Shown here piece by piece: positions 33,016 to 43,512 of a stretch of 64,000 bases of DNA. Source of the DNA: Nemertoderma westbladi (taxonomy: Eukaryota > Xenacoelomorpha > Nemertodermatida > Nemertodermatidae); contig JAUCBJ010007912.1 in the NCBI GenBank assembly GCA_032718475.1, positions 1 through 64,000 of the forward strand. The letters run 5' to 3'. A model generated the notes under the pieces. It saw only the letters and a program-made list of their open reading frames with translations. It had not been told where the DNA came from and did not search any database. The position numbers were made by a program, and so were the translations under genes. Every line of letters starts with the position of its first letter. Positions within the stretch are counted from its first letter, which is position 1.

Positions 33016-34577
33016 ATGTTTTATTATTAATTACTCTATCGTAGATAATGTAGTACCAGACGAACTGAAATTAGCTAAGGTTGTTCCTCTGTATAATAAG
33101 AAAGTGAAGTAGAACCCTGTAATTACAGACCTGTTAGTATCTTAAGTATTGTATCTAAAATTCTAGAACGTTCTGTTTTTCTACAGCTGGAAGCACATCT
33201 TAGTAGTCTAAATCTGATCTATGAACTTCAGTCCGGTTTTCGTAAATCATATTCCACAAACACCTGCCTTATTAACTTAACTGATACAATTAGATGTAAT
33301 AACGCAAAGGGTTTATATATTGGTATGGTAATGTTGGACCTACAAAAGGCTTTCGATAATGTAGATCACGAAATTCTGCTTGGTAAGTTAGGCCTGATGG
33401 GTGTAGGTTCTATAGACTGGTTCAAGTCCTACCTGTCAGACAGAGGTCAAACTGTAGTCATTAGCAAATCGCAGTCTACTGTACAAGAGATTACCTGTGG
33501 TGTATCGCAAGGTAGTATATTAGGTCCTCTGCTTTTTGTATGCTATGTAAATGATATGATAAGTAGTATAGATCCCGATTTTAAACTCATTTTATATGCC
33601 GACGACAGTGCTCTTATTTTCTCTCATAAAGATCCTATCCATATTTCCCAAAAGTTAAGTGCAGTTCTAGAATCCTGTAATGAGTGGTTGGTTGATAATA
33701 AGCTATCCATTCACTACGGTAAGACTGAAAGTATTTTGTTTGGTTCCAAAAGAAAGTTAAAGAAGGTAACTAAGTTTGAAGTCACTAGTAATGGACATAA
33801 GATTGAAAATAAAAAGGAAGTTAAATATTTAGGCGCCACATTGGATAACTGCATATCAGGAGAAAGTACAGTGAAAAATATTTTCTCGAAAGTTAACAGT
33901 AGGCTTAGGTTTCTATACAGAAATAAAAATAGTTTAAACACCGACTCCCGCAAGTTACTTTGCTCTTCTTTAATACAGTGTCACATGGACTATGCATGCT
34001 CTTCTTGGTATGAAGGCTTAACCAAACAGCTTAAATGTAAATTACAAGTAGCTCAGAATAAAGTAGTACGATTTATTAAAGACTACAAACCTAGACACCA
34101 CCTAACTCCAGATGACTTTTCTGAATCTGGACTACTTAACTTAGATAGTAGAGTTAAGCAGCTACGCCTTAACCATGTGTATAAAGTGTATAAAGGTAAA
34201 TGTCCCAATTACCTAAAACAAAAATTCAACAGAGTACGCGATACACACTCTTACAATACCAGAGCTAGTGCTTCAAACTTCTACCTCCCGAATTGTAAAT
34301 CCTTCGAATCTGATACTTTCTTTTTTAACGGCATTAAAAATTGGAACGCTCTGCCAAATGAAATTAAAAACCTAGATAATCAACATTCTTTTAAATCTGC
34401 AGTTAAATCTCACCTCCGTGTGCAATGTAAAAATAGATACAATAGTCTTACAGTAAGTTATTAGTTTATTAATTAATTACTATTTATACTGTAATTATGT
34501 TTCATATTAAATTGCTCTGTACATTACATCTTTATCGTTGAGTCGGACATTGTCACGCTCTCGGTAAAGTTGTACAT
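33016..34577 (+). mobile_element. CR1-like LINE, 5' part (RT and C-terminus)
   Basis: The element enters the AT-rich part of the array spacer at about 33016 and begins inside the RT N-terminal region, so it is 5'-truncated. It carries the RT frame to 34464 and a 3' UTR that is interrupted at 34577 by the 3.7-kb element and resumes at 38265. Confidence 0.8.
33046..34464 (+). pseudogene. CR1-like reverse transcriptase, one frame break
   Basis: RT motifs: an NYRPVSI segment before motif [14 protein letters not shown] (motif A), [13 protein letters not shown] (motif B) and YADD (motif C, about 33598). A YLGATLD connector and a long helical C-terminus ([11 protein letters not shown]) follow, as in CR1/L2-group LINEs. 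The first codons are in another frame (break near 33105). From 33325 to 34464 the frame is open for 379 codons. The endonuclease is missing through 5' truncation. Confidence 0.88.
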
Positions 34578-34805
34578 GTGGGGCGAGCCACGAAGTGAGA
34601 GAGCCTTAGCGTAGTGGTACCATTAATCAACCTGTCGTTCTGTCGTTCTGTCGTTCTGTCGCGTTTTTTTTTCAGTATTTTATTTTAAACGTTAATAACT
34701 CGGCCAATCCTTGATGAAATCTATCCAAACTTGGTACACATGTTGTTTGGCAAAAGTTTGAAAATTTTCCAAGTAGAATTTGCGTGGGGCCTTCGTGCAG
34801 CATCA

Positions 34806-35640
34806 GTGTAACTGTTATTGTAGTTATAATATATTTATTTATCCAAAATTAACATGCGTTAAATTATTATTACTGTAGGATAAATCAGCTGGTTTTCTGA
34901 CAAATTTTGCAAAACATAGGGGCTGTCTGCCAATCTGCATGTACCATTTGTACCGGTACTGTCAGGCTGTACTCAATTCCTGAATCGAGAATTCTGCAAT
35001 CAGTCAATACTGCAATACAGGTCAGCCGGTACCATACACTGCAGACATGCCATATCATGTAATCTAAACATGGCCCCGGAAACCCTTGCGGTGATTATAG
35101 TTTAGGCCTAATTAGCCTAGTACCGGTAATAATAATATAATAGTTTAGATAGTTCAGTAGTTACCGCTAATCATTCAGTCATTGGCACGGTACACCGTAT
35201 TGCTGTACTGCCGTTGTAGTGCGCACCGTAGGTACCACCCATGCGTAGGCTGACTGTGCTGATTATGGTTTGATTGATTGATTGTTTTTTACACATAATT
35301 AAACCTTTTAAAATTCACAATAATACATTTATAAAGATTACGTTACGATATTAGGCCTACAGTACAAGTAATAACACTAGATATTTAGGAACACCAATAC
35401 TGATTTATGTAGATAGTCAACTTATAAAATGTTTATTTACTTAAATAAAAGGTTCTGGTGTAAGGATAGCCTCATGAGGTATATACCTCGTTTCCATGAG
35501 GGTCCTATAATAATTTTCATACTCTAATATTTAAAGCTAGTCAGACTGTGGTACCTAAGCTACTGTTAGGTATATTGCTGTATTGGGGTGGGGTTAGGAA
35601 TAATCCATTTGTTTTAGCATTGAACTGTTGAATCCCCTTA
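34806..35640. other. No recognised gene
   Basis: Non-coding by eye. Short palindromic ACCGGTA words are frequent, as elsewhere in the window. Confidence 0.35.
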
Positions 35641-35655
35641 TTTATTATAAAACCA

Positions 35656-36290
35656 TTGGAAATATTCGCAAATGCCGCTACATTACTGTCTGAAACGCTC
35701 CCGACAGTCCGATGTATCTGGACCCGAGCAGCCGAGTTGCTTCAAGAGGTGATTAACGGGGGAATACTACGGAATTGCTTGTTTGTCAGTACGATTCTAT
35801 TTGGGTATTTACTACACTCAGACACTGGGAATACGGCGGTCGGTCAGATCGTAATGCGGGCCACTGCCAAGTTCATCATGCCTCACTCCGGTCACCCACC
35901 TTGGAGTGCGGTGGGAAGAGTCCCACTTACTGACTTACGTCGACGACTGGACGAATCGACGAGGATTGCGATCTGGGTTTAGCGGCGGCCCGGATCCTGG
36001 GATCGCCTGGGGGAAATGGTTGAACGTTGGGCAGACGTTATCGCACTGGATTACGTTCTCTGTGACGCGAAAGTGTGAAGCGAATTCGTTGTCGAATTGG
36101 GTCGGAAGCTGCGGGAATTCTACTGTTCTACGGGAGTAAACCGCAGCGGTCCGGTGACTTGACTACGGACGGATACTACTGGGATAAGCAGGTATTTCGA
36201 TCGAGTTTCTCGTATTCTCGATGCTCGAGGCGGATAGAGAGTTGGTTGTGTTGGGCGGTGTTGTTCAATTCTATCAAACATATTAAATAA
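35656..36290 (+). pseudogene. Unrecognised coding-like block with frame breaks
   Basis: A locally GC-rich block. The frame 35656-35982 has a hydrophobic segment (residues about 36-55) and ends at 35980-35982. Plausible coding sequence continues in a second frame with VERWADVIALDYVL (about 36018-36060) and then EFVVELGRKLREFY after a stop. The pattern suggests an old gene or exon with frameshifts and stops. I recognise no family. Confidence 0.3.
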
Positions 36291-36412
36291 TTGGTAAAAT
36301 TATAAAAACACACCAGATAAAGATACTGAGCTTATGGTAAAGAGATAGGCCGAACTTACAATTTCCAAATAGATTGTTCATATAATAAATATATTTTTGG
36401 TATTTGATTTCA

Positions 36413-36682
36413 AGATAGGGGGGGGGGGGGGGGGGGGGGGGGTACTGGACGCAATAAAAATTCATCCCTCTCCAGGGGAAATTGGACGCAAATAACAACA
36501 GCTGATTACTCTCAAAAATAAAACTGTAACCTGTTCTATTTATTGTGTTTACTTTATTGTTTTGGTTAAAATAACGTGCCACTGTAACCTGCTCCTTTCC
36601 CAAAATTTAGAAATTAATATTGAGGCGGGATATTAATTCGCCAAGATGGGATTTGCGTCCAGTCCCACCCCCCTCCTATCTC
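36413..36682. mobile_element. Poly-G MITE with 9-bp target duplication
   Basis: TTGATTTCA flanks it at 36404-36412 and 36683-36691. Inverted ends read AGATAGGGGGG and the reverse complement of CCCCCCTCCTATCTC, followed on both sides by ACTGGACGCAA. The 9-bp duplication suggests a Mutator-like origin. There is no coding capacity. The left G run is about 24 bases. Confidence 0.8.
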
Positions 36683-36691
36683 TTGATTTCA

Positions 36692-37526
36692 CTAAAAAAT
36701 AGAATACATTGCATTTTACTGTTATAATTACTGTATTGAATAAAATAATTAATTGATTGTTTATTAAACCGTGCTAAGCACGTTGAACTGGAGCTCTAAC
36801 AATTCCCCACTAGCGGCAGACAGGAACTGTAAAAGTCTCTGTAGAATTTCTAATTAAGCAATGCTCTTAGGTAACTACTACTAAATTTCAGATGAATCTG
36901 ATCGTTGGTTCTATAATTACAGCTATTTTTACGTTTCTGTTAATTCGCCCCCTAGCGGCAGACCGGGGAACTGTAGAAGTCTGTCTGTGTGTAGAATTTC
37001 TAAATTTTTTTAAGACTACAAGTGTACCAAGTTTGGTTCCATTTCATCCTTGATTGACCGACTTATTAGCGTTCAAACATTCCTGCCACGAATAAAAGCT
37101 GCAGGAACTCGAGCGATAATTAATTTATTTATTATTAAATACTGTTTCAATTAAATTCTTTACGAAAATCTAGTCATCTTCTTTTAAATATGGACCCTGC
37201 ATTCATGGAAAATATAATATTTGATAATTCATCAGTCACCAGTCAGCCTACGCTAATTTCACAGCAAAGTCCTTGTCATGGCCTGTGTGTAGTAGGCCAT
37301 GGTACCACCCTACTACCGGTACCGGCTGACCGGTGGCAACTAGCACTTGCACAGCAACAGCCCTACCGGCGATACACAGGTTGAAATTTATGTAGAGTTT
37401 GCTCAACAGTACAGATATAAAATAGTTATCTAAATTATATATATTACTATTGACAAGTATTGAAATATATACCGTTATTCGTGTTATCAGTATTTGCAAC
37501 ATCTGACATTGAAGAGGTGAGAGAAG
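36692..37526. other. No recognised feature
   Basis: Non-coding by eye. A phrase with CCCCTAGCGGCAGAC appears near 36808 and again near 36949, so a local duplication of about 140 bases is possible. Confidence 0.35.
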
Positions 37527-38053
37527 ATGAATACCGACACTCAACAAAACCAACGCTTATCACAGGTCGGTATGGTTACCTCGAAACCGGCGCGACTGTC
37601 CACTCGAATACAACTTCAAAACACAAACGCCAACAATAAACTGAAAGCGAATCGAACGTCTTCAGAAGAATCTGTCATTGGGACGAAGAAAAGGAAGCCG
37701 AAACCACGGGAATGGACCACAGCTAAGATTGAATGCTCCCATTGTCAGAGTTCCTGGACCGAAATTGAAACACCAATTGCCGATGGGCTTGATCTCTCAA
37801 ACCAAAACTTCCTCTGCGGGGTTTGCGCGGCAGTAAAGATTGAAAGTCTGGAAGCTGGCATCCCTAGGTATTATTATTATAAAGAGCGTCAGCCTGCGTT
37901 TAATAAATATATTTTAATACAAAACAGGTCGAACGCAAAGAGGCTTATAATGAAGACGAGTACTGCATTGATTATATTCCTATAAACCACCTGGCTTTGC
38001 ATATTGAACGTGCGTTTGGAAATAAGTTCGTGCTACCCTTCCGTGGGTGGTAG
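37527..38053 (+). CDS. Candidate two-exon gene with a C4 zinc motif
   Basis: Exon 1 is 37527-37832 (donor GTAAAG), exon 2 is 37928-38053 (acceptor ACAG), phase 0, for 143 residues. Residues 1-70 are polar and basic (KKRKPKPREW). CSHC and, about 28 residues later, CGVC form a C4 zinc site just before the intron. Exon 2 reads DYIPINHLALHIERAFG. If the intron were not spliced, the frame would run to 37985 into low-complexity YYYYK. I recognise no family. It lies inside the unclassified element, so it may be its own protein or cargo. The splice model is inferred. Confidence 0.4.
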
Positions 38054-38083
38054 ATGTCGCGGTTATGTATTGGTGGGTGGGAA

Positions 38084-38102
38084 GGGAGGGGGGGGGGGGG
38101 GG
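38084..38102. repeat. Poly-G tract
   Basis: A G run just after the candidate gene, similar in kind to the other homopolymer runs in the window. Confidence 0.7.
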
Positions 38103-38264
38103 TGCAGATTAAAAGGGGTGAACACGTACTGTCCCCCTTTCTTTGATTAATTGGTGGTGTTGGTTAATCTCTCATAACCTGATTTTGTGATACAGTCGCA
38201 CAATTTTAATTTGTATCTCATAACTGGGCCTCGTGCTGCGCGAAGGCCCCACGAATGTGTACAT

Positions 38265-38478
38265 AGTGTAATTACGTTTTATATGGGTTTTAGGTTAGCG
38301 TAGTGTAATATTGTATTTGTAACCAAGTAACATAAAGGACCCCCTTGGAAATAATCTGCAAAGCTTTAGGGGTAAACCTATATGTTATGTTGGACAATAC
38401 TTTTATACCGGTACATTGTTTGGTGTATTTGTTATTGTTTTTACATAATGTATAAATAAATCTATCTATCTATCTATA
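38265..38478 (+). mobile_element. 3' end of the CR1-like LINE
   Basis: A 3' UTR with GGACCCCCTTGGAAATAA and a later GGGGTAAACC, features often seen near the 3' end of CR1/L2-group LINEs, ends in TCTA repeats (about 38460-38476). Array spacer follows directly. Together with 33016-34577 it makes one LINE split by the 3.7-kb insertion. Confidence 0.7.
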
Positions 38479-39169
38479 TAAAAACTGCCATCTCGAAAAT
38501 GCTCCAGTGGCACCGCAGTTATTCTTTAACCTAATTGATTTGGTACCAATGGAAAGCTGGCCATGCAAGGAATCCAAATAATAATGTAAAAACATTTGAA
38601 TTTGGTTGGGTGCAGAGAGATGATGTACTTATTCGAAATTGTAATGCCAAATTTGTGGGAAGATCTGGGGATACCTCAATGTGTGACTATTCCACAATAG
38701 TTTATTTTATCGGGGTAGTTCGTACTTTAGATAGTATATGTTGGAATTGACTGAGCATACCAATAGTTCTTACTCGCGAAGTTAGTTCTTTGTCTTGATA
38801 GGCATACGGCCCCTGGATATAGTGAATATGGAATGAAAATAATCCCGTTAACAGAATAAATACGCCTTTAATTTTTTAACTTTTACTTTTTTTAAAAAAA
38901 AAAATTTTTTTTTTACATTTTTTTAATTTATACAGGTAGTGAAAATCACCCACCTAAATTATGTTGTATATTACATCCAATCAAGAACCTTTAATATAAT
39001 TTAACCAATGGACAACAGATTCTAGAATTGAATCTTCATATTATATAAATAACAAAAACGTCGATAAAACTTGTCATACGCAAAACACTAATGACTTAAG
39101 TTGCAACAAAGTTTTATTAGGATAAATAAATAATAGAAACAGTACTGGTGATTAGGTTCCATTGCTGTG

Positions 39170-40104
39170 ATGGCTTACAATGAGAGTGAAAATGGCGTGT
39201 TGGGTGAGGATGAGTTAATGAGTTGGGCCTTAGAGGAAGATAGAAAGAAGGATATTGTGAGTAGATCAACGAGCACGATTAATTAATCGGAAACTTAAGG
39301 TCCGATTATTTAGAGCAGCAGTAGTTCCAGTATTCCTCTACGGGAGTTCATGCTGGGCTCTAACTGCTGAGGACACCAAATCTCTGGATGGCACATTCAC
39401 AAGAATGCTACGCCGGGTTCATTGTGTCAAGTACAATGCACACATCTCCAACCAGACACTATATAACATTGGATGTGTCTCTTTGGTTCCCCCAAGCTTG
39501 ACACTAGAACAAAATCGCCTCCGCTTTGCAGGACATTGCTTTCGCCGTGAGGACCAGCCAGTGCATAATCTTGTACTTTGGCAGCCTCATGGAGTGAATA
39601 AGCATGGTGGACAGCCCATGACTTTCTTGAGACGCATCTTAAAGGACACTGGCCTTAAAGATGCGGATGATCTAGCAAATGTCAAGGGTGATAGGGAGTT
39701 GTGGCGGTGCAATTTTGTTGACAAGCCGGCACAGCATTCTTAAAAATGCAGCTGCAATGCAGCATGCCGATCCTAGTAGTAGAAGTAACCAGCACGAAAG
39801 ATATGGAGAAACGGAGACGAAAGAAACGGAAGGGAAGTAAGAAGGGAAAGAAGAAGGGAAAGAAGAGCAGGTCTAGGAGTCGCCGAGGTAAAGGAAGTCG
39901 GTCTAGAAGTCGTAGAGGAAAGGGGAAGAAAGGAAAGAAGATGAAGGGAAGATCGAAAAGACGGGGGAAGAAAGGAGTAGGGAAGTCTCGATCAAGGGGC
40001 GTTGGAAGAAGAGCCGAGGGCAAAAGTCTTGCCAGTCAGGGAAAACTTGATCCTTGCAGCAAGTTTATGAAGAAGTTGGTAAAGGAGGATATGAAACTGA
40101 ACTA
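39170..40104 (+). pseudogene. Basic-protein gene, array copy 2, split by a LINE
   Basis: The N-terminal part (ATG at 39170, MAYNESENG) runs to the insertion point at 39278. The rest continues at 39798-40104 to the usual end MKLN. Apart from the insertion, the two parts are close to the other copies. The basic repeat region is entirely in the second part. Confidence 0.85.
39279..39786 (+). mobile_element. 5'-truncated RTE-like LINE inserted in the basic-protein gene
   Basis: 3' end of the RTE-like LINE with its TAG tail. The flanks AACGAGCACGA (39268-39278) and AACCAGCACGA (39787-39797) form an 11-base target duplication with one mismatch. The open C-terminal frame (39405-39743) has no RT domain. 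Confidence 0.9.
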
Positions 40105-40163
40105 ATTAATCCTGTAAACTGATATTCTCCTGCCTCGCGGTCAACTATTTTATCGATAAAGCA

Positions 40164-40233
40164 TTACTAAGAATATATTATTTAATGAATTAAGATTTTA
40201 TTCTTAATTCATTAAATAATATATTCTTAGTAA
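40164..40233. repeat. 70-bp palindrome, array unit 3
   Basis: Same two-arm palindrome as at 29761-29830, with a one-base difference near the centre. Confidence 0.92.
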
Positions 40234-40241
40234 CGGTCCTA

Positions 40242-41066
40242 CTAGAAATTTTCCACCTCCTCTACAGGGGCAACACTAGTTGGAGAGTAGCACACAATCA
40301 GAACCACCTTAGGAAACTTCTTAGCCAGTCTTCCAGAACATGAGAAGTGGCAACGGATGATGCGGTTAGAGATTTGGTCTATTTTGTCCAATGCTGCATG
40401 TGCAGTTGGATTCATCAATAGACCAATTCCACCATTGCCACTATCATCTGCTGACGCGAGGGCGAGTCGCCAACCGCCCCCCATGTCCTTAATCAGAACC
40501 TCATCAGTCTGTCCAGTCTGCATTCGGTGCTCTTGAACACCCACTGCACTAAGAGAAAGCTTATCTGCCAAGGCAGTCAGCTCACCTTGTCGCATTGGGG
40601 ACCCGAGTGTTAGGGTGTTTACTGAGGCTAGTCTAGTGACTTGCCTCAGAGTCACCAATGGCTTTGTTGGTCGGGGTGGAACATGAGAGTAGCCTCCAAC
40701 TCCAGAATCCCTCTCCCCATCACAATCTGGCCTCCCTGGTGACCCAGGGTTTGGGCCAGAAAGGTCATCAGGAAAGGGACTCAAAGAATTGTTGGCTGCT
40801 CTCTCTCCAGTAGGGGGTGAGACAGGCAGCCGGTCAGGAGTTAACTGACGCCTGTGAGGCCGATTGTGTCCTGTAATTCCACTGGCCTCTAGTGGCCGGA
40901 CCTCCGCATTGCTAATGTAATCCATAGTGGGGGTTGGGGGGTACTTTTTTGCCGAGTCAGCTCTCGGGGCAAATACCACACCCTGGTTTGCCATTCCACA
41001 GGGTGGGTGTCGCAATGGAGTCAGATATGAGGCCCATCACCCATATCTACTCTGGCGCACATGACC
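40242..41066 (-). mobile_element. 5' part of the RTE-like LINE, inverted
   Basis: A minus-strand frame from about 41015 to 40242 is open for 257 codons and covers the linker and the endonuclease start (SVNTL, VGVQEHRM, GGIGLLMN). It is better preserved here than at 22057, with an extra segment of about 90 bases. The 3' part is missing. Against the other units, about 170 bases of array spacer are lost at the junction, so this came with a deletion or rearrangement and not a normal insertion. Confidence 0.85.
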
Positions 41067-42263
41067 CACCATTAACTTTACTTCACCGTAGAAGTAAGTT
41101 TCGAACGCCCATAGCTATTTATTATATTATATTATATTATATATTTTTAAAATCTGTCATCTCGAAAATGCTCCAGTTGCACCGCAGTTATTCTTTAACC
41201 TAATTGATTTGGTACCAATGGAAAGCTGGCCATGCAAGGATTCCAAATAATAATGTAAAAACATTTGAATTTGGTTGGGTGCAGAGAGATGTACTTATTC
41301 GAATTTGTATTGCCAAATTTGTGGGAAGATCTGGGGATACCTCAATGTGTGACTATTCCACAATAGTTTATTTTATCGGGGTAGTTCGTACTTTAGATAG
41401 TATATGTTGGAATTGACTGAGCATACCAATAGTTCTTACTCGCGAAGTTAGTTCTTTGTCTTGATAGGCGTACGGCCCCTGGATATAGTGAATATGGAAT
41501 GAAAATAATCCCGTTAACAGAATAAATACGCCTTTAACTTTTACAGGTATTGAAAATCACCCACCTAAATTATGTTGAATATTACATCCAATCAAGAACC
41601 TTTAATATAATTTAACCAATGGACAACAGATTCTAGAATTTAATCTTCATATTATATAAATAACAAAAACGTCGATAAAACTTGTCATACGCAAAACACT
41701 AATGTTTTAAGTTGCAACAAAGTTTTATTAGGATAAATAAATAATAGAAACAGTACTGGTGATTAGGTTCCATTGCTGTGATGGCTTACAATGAGAGTGA
41801 AAATGGCGTGTTGGGTGAGGATGAGTTACTGAGTTGGGCCTTAGAGGAAGATAGAAAGAAGGATATTGTGAGTAGATCAACCAGCAGGAAAGATATGGAG
41901 AAACGGAGACGAAAGAAACGGAAGGTAAGTAAGAAGGGAAAGAAGAAGGGAAAGAAGCGCAGGTCTTGGAGTCGCCGAGGTAAAGGAAGTCGGTCTAGAA
42001 GTCGTAGAGGAAAGGGGAAGAAAGGAAAGAAGATGAAGGGAAGATCGAATAGTCGGGGGAAGAAAGGAGTAGGGAAGTCTCGATCAAGGGGCCTTGGAAG
42101 AAGAGCCGAGGGGAAAAGTCTTGCCAGTCAGGGAAAACTTGATCCTTGCAGCAAGTTTATGAAGAAGTTGGTAAAAGGAGGATATGAAACTGAACAAATT
42201 AATCCTGTAAACTGATATTTTCCTGCCTCGCGGTCAACTATTTTATCGATAAAGCATTACTAA
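41067..42263 (+). repeat. Array unit 4, left part
   Basis: Spacer block, leader and gene (41781-42215). The unit stops in the first bases of the palindrome (ACTAA, 42259-42263), where the LTR retrotransposon begins. It resumes at 60941. Confidence 0.92.
41781..42215 (+). CDS. Basic Lys/Arg/Ser/Gly-rich protein, array copy 3
   Basis: Same layout as copy 1: acidic N-terminus, KKGKK/SRSRR repeats, single cysteine near the end. An extra A near 42175 shifts the last codons, so the tail becomes GGYETEQINPVN in place of EDMKLN. A few substitutions lie in the basic part, for example RRSWSRR. Possibly non-functional, but the frame up to the shift is open. Confidence 0.55.
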   Translation: MAYNESENGVLGEDELLSWALEEDRKKDIVSRSTSRKDMEKRRRKKRKVSKKGKKKGKKRRSWSRRGKGSRSRSRRGKGKKGKKMKGRSNSRGKKGVGKSRSRGLGRRAEGKSLASQGKLDPCSKFMKKLVKGGYETEQINPVN

Positions 42264-43434
42264 TGTTTGCGCTTTCAGACCTTTAGCAGTTTAACCTGCC
42301 AAATTGGGATGTCTTTTAGATAATAGATCGTCTTTAGCCTATGACAAGTATTTGATACACTACATTAGCCGAAGCCAGTCTATGCGCGATCATTCACCCG
42401 CTGGATATACCCGGGAGACTGGATTCGGAAGCCTAACCGTATTGCGGGGTAGGCCTACTGTATTATTCGACTGATCGTAATATATAATCTCTGACAAATA
42501 TTATTCACTTTCTGGAAATATTAACAGTTCCTTTAGGACGTGGCGCTCTAAATATGTAAACAGAGTTATGACTTAAACTAAACACAACGGGATGGCTATA
42601 GATTCACGTATATGGCGCATTCTTTAGGAGATGCTTTGTTATCAGTCACAATCATACACAATACTGCACAATGCTGCACACTGATCTGCCAACCTTCACT
42701 AATTTTAGTCACATATAAAGAAAACAACAGACGGTACATGTAGTGCTTATGAAATAGCATTTGATTCACTTCAAACCACTTTAATGTAAGTCGCAATCGT
42801 TATATGTAACCGGTCTCTCTAACCTTCAGTATATCAAGAAGATTGGGGTGTCTGATTATTTATCAGTATTCCAAATATAATATTCCATCAACAGATATAA
42901 TGAATAACCGACAGTAAATAGCAGTAAAATGTTAAGTTAAGTTTGATTGATATGTGATATGAATTGGTTTGTTTGTGAGGTAACAGATATACGTTCTATA
43001 ATTAAGCCTACTAATGTTGGGCTAAAGACTGAAAACACCGAGATTCCAAAGCCGGTCTTTCTGGGCTCAGGACAAAATGTAAAACATTGACCCATAATGC
43101 ATTGCGTGATTTCTCGGAGGTTTCTGTACAAAAAGCCGGAGAATCGCTCTGATTGGTTGACCGAACAAAGAAACACCAGAGAACAAGGGAAAATCTACAC
43201 GTGTACATCTCAGCTGTTAGCTGTCGTCATAGTAACTACACTGTTTCAAGAGGATCTGGCGTATTGCGTCATAGAATTGCTAATTATGTCCGCTAAAGTA
43301 CACATACAGAAGAAATGGCTTTTATGTCCTCTAAAACACCAGTACAGTAAGGACACGGCCTTTTATGCCCGATAAACCAACTACAGAGTACTTTACGGGG
43401 AAAATAACCGGCTAATTCCACAAAAGCTTTTACA
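42264..43434 (-). repeat. 3' LTR
   Basis: 1,171 bp, TG...CA, at the downstream end of the element in its own sense. It differs from the other LTR at ten positions, of which about half are C-to-T or G-to-A changes at CpG. Just inside it, 43435-43445 reads GGGAGCGG on the minus strand, a passable polypurine tract. Confidence 0.95.
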
Positions 43435-43512
43435 CCGCTCCCAGAAAATGGGATTTAAGTCTATAAAATATAACAAATCACAGTTTCTAAAATATAAAAA
43501 TACTCTAAACAG

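Larger units (their letters stand above)
34578..38257. mobile_element. Unclassified 3.7-kb element with 7-bp direct repeats
   Basis: TGTACAT flanks it at 34571-34577 and 38258-38264, and the LINE 3' UTR continues on the other side. It starts GTGGGGCGAGCCACGA and ends CGTGCTGCGCGAAGGCCCCAC plus GAATG, giving short inverted ends (GTGGGGC). The same two ends are 290 bp apart in the copy at 12661-12952. It contains an unrecognised coding-like block (35656-36290), a MITE (36413-36682) and a two-exon candidate gene (37527-38053). The class is not known to me. Confidence 0.6.
38479..40240 (+). repeat. Array unit 3, interrupted by a LINE
   Basis: Spacer block, leader, gene (39170-39278 and 39798-40104) and palindrome (40164-40233), in the same order as unit 1. 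The unit ends where the inverted LINE piece at 40242 begins. Confidence 0.9.

Noticed and set aside
38535-38750. Repeated frame of about 70 codons in each array unit (also at 41204, 61310, 62905)
   Set aside because: It begins with a non-ATG codon, lies in the spacer, is broken in unit 1, and is kept only because the units are recent copies.
39682-40023. Proline/leucine-rich antisense frames across the basic-protein genes (also 62082-62411)
   Set aside because: These are mirror images of the Lys/Arg/Gly-rich coding strand, which leaves few stops on the other strand.
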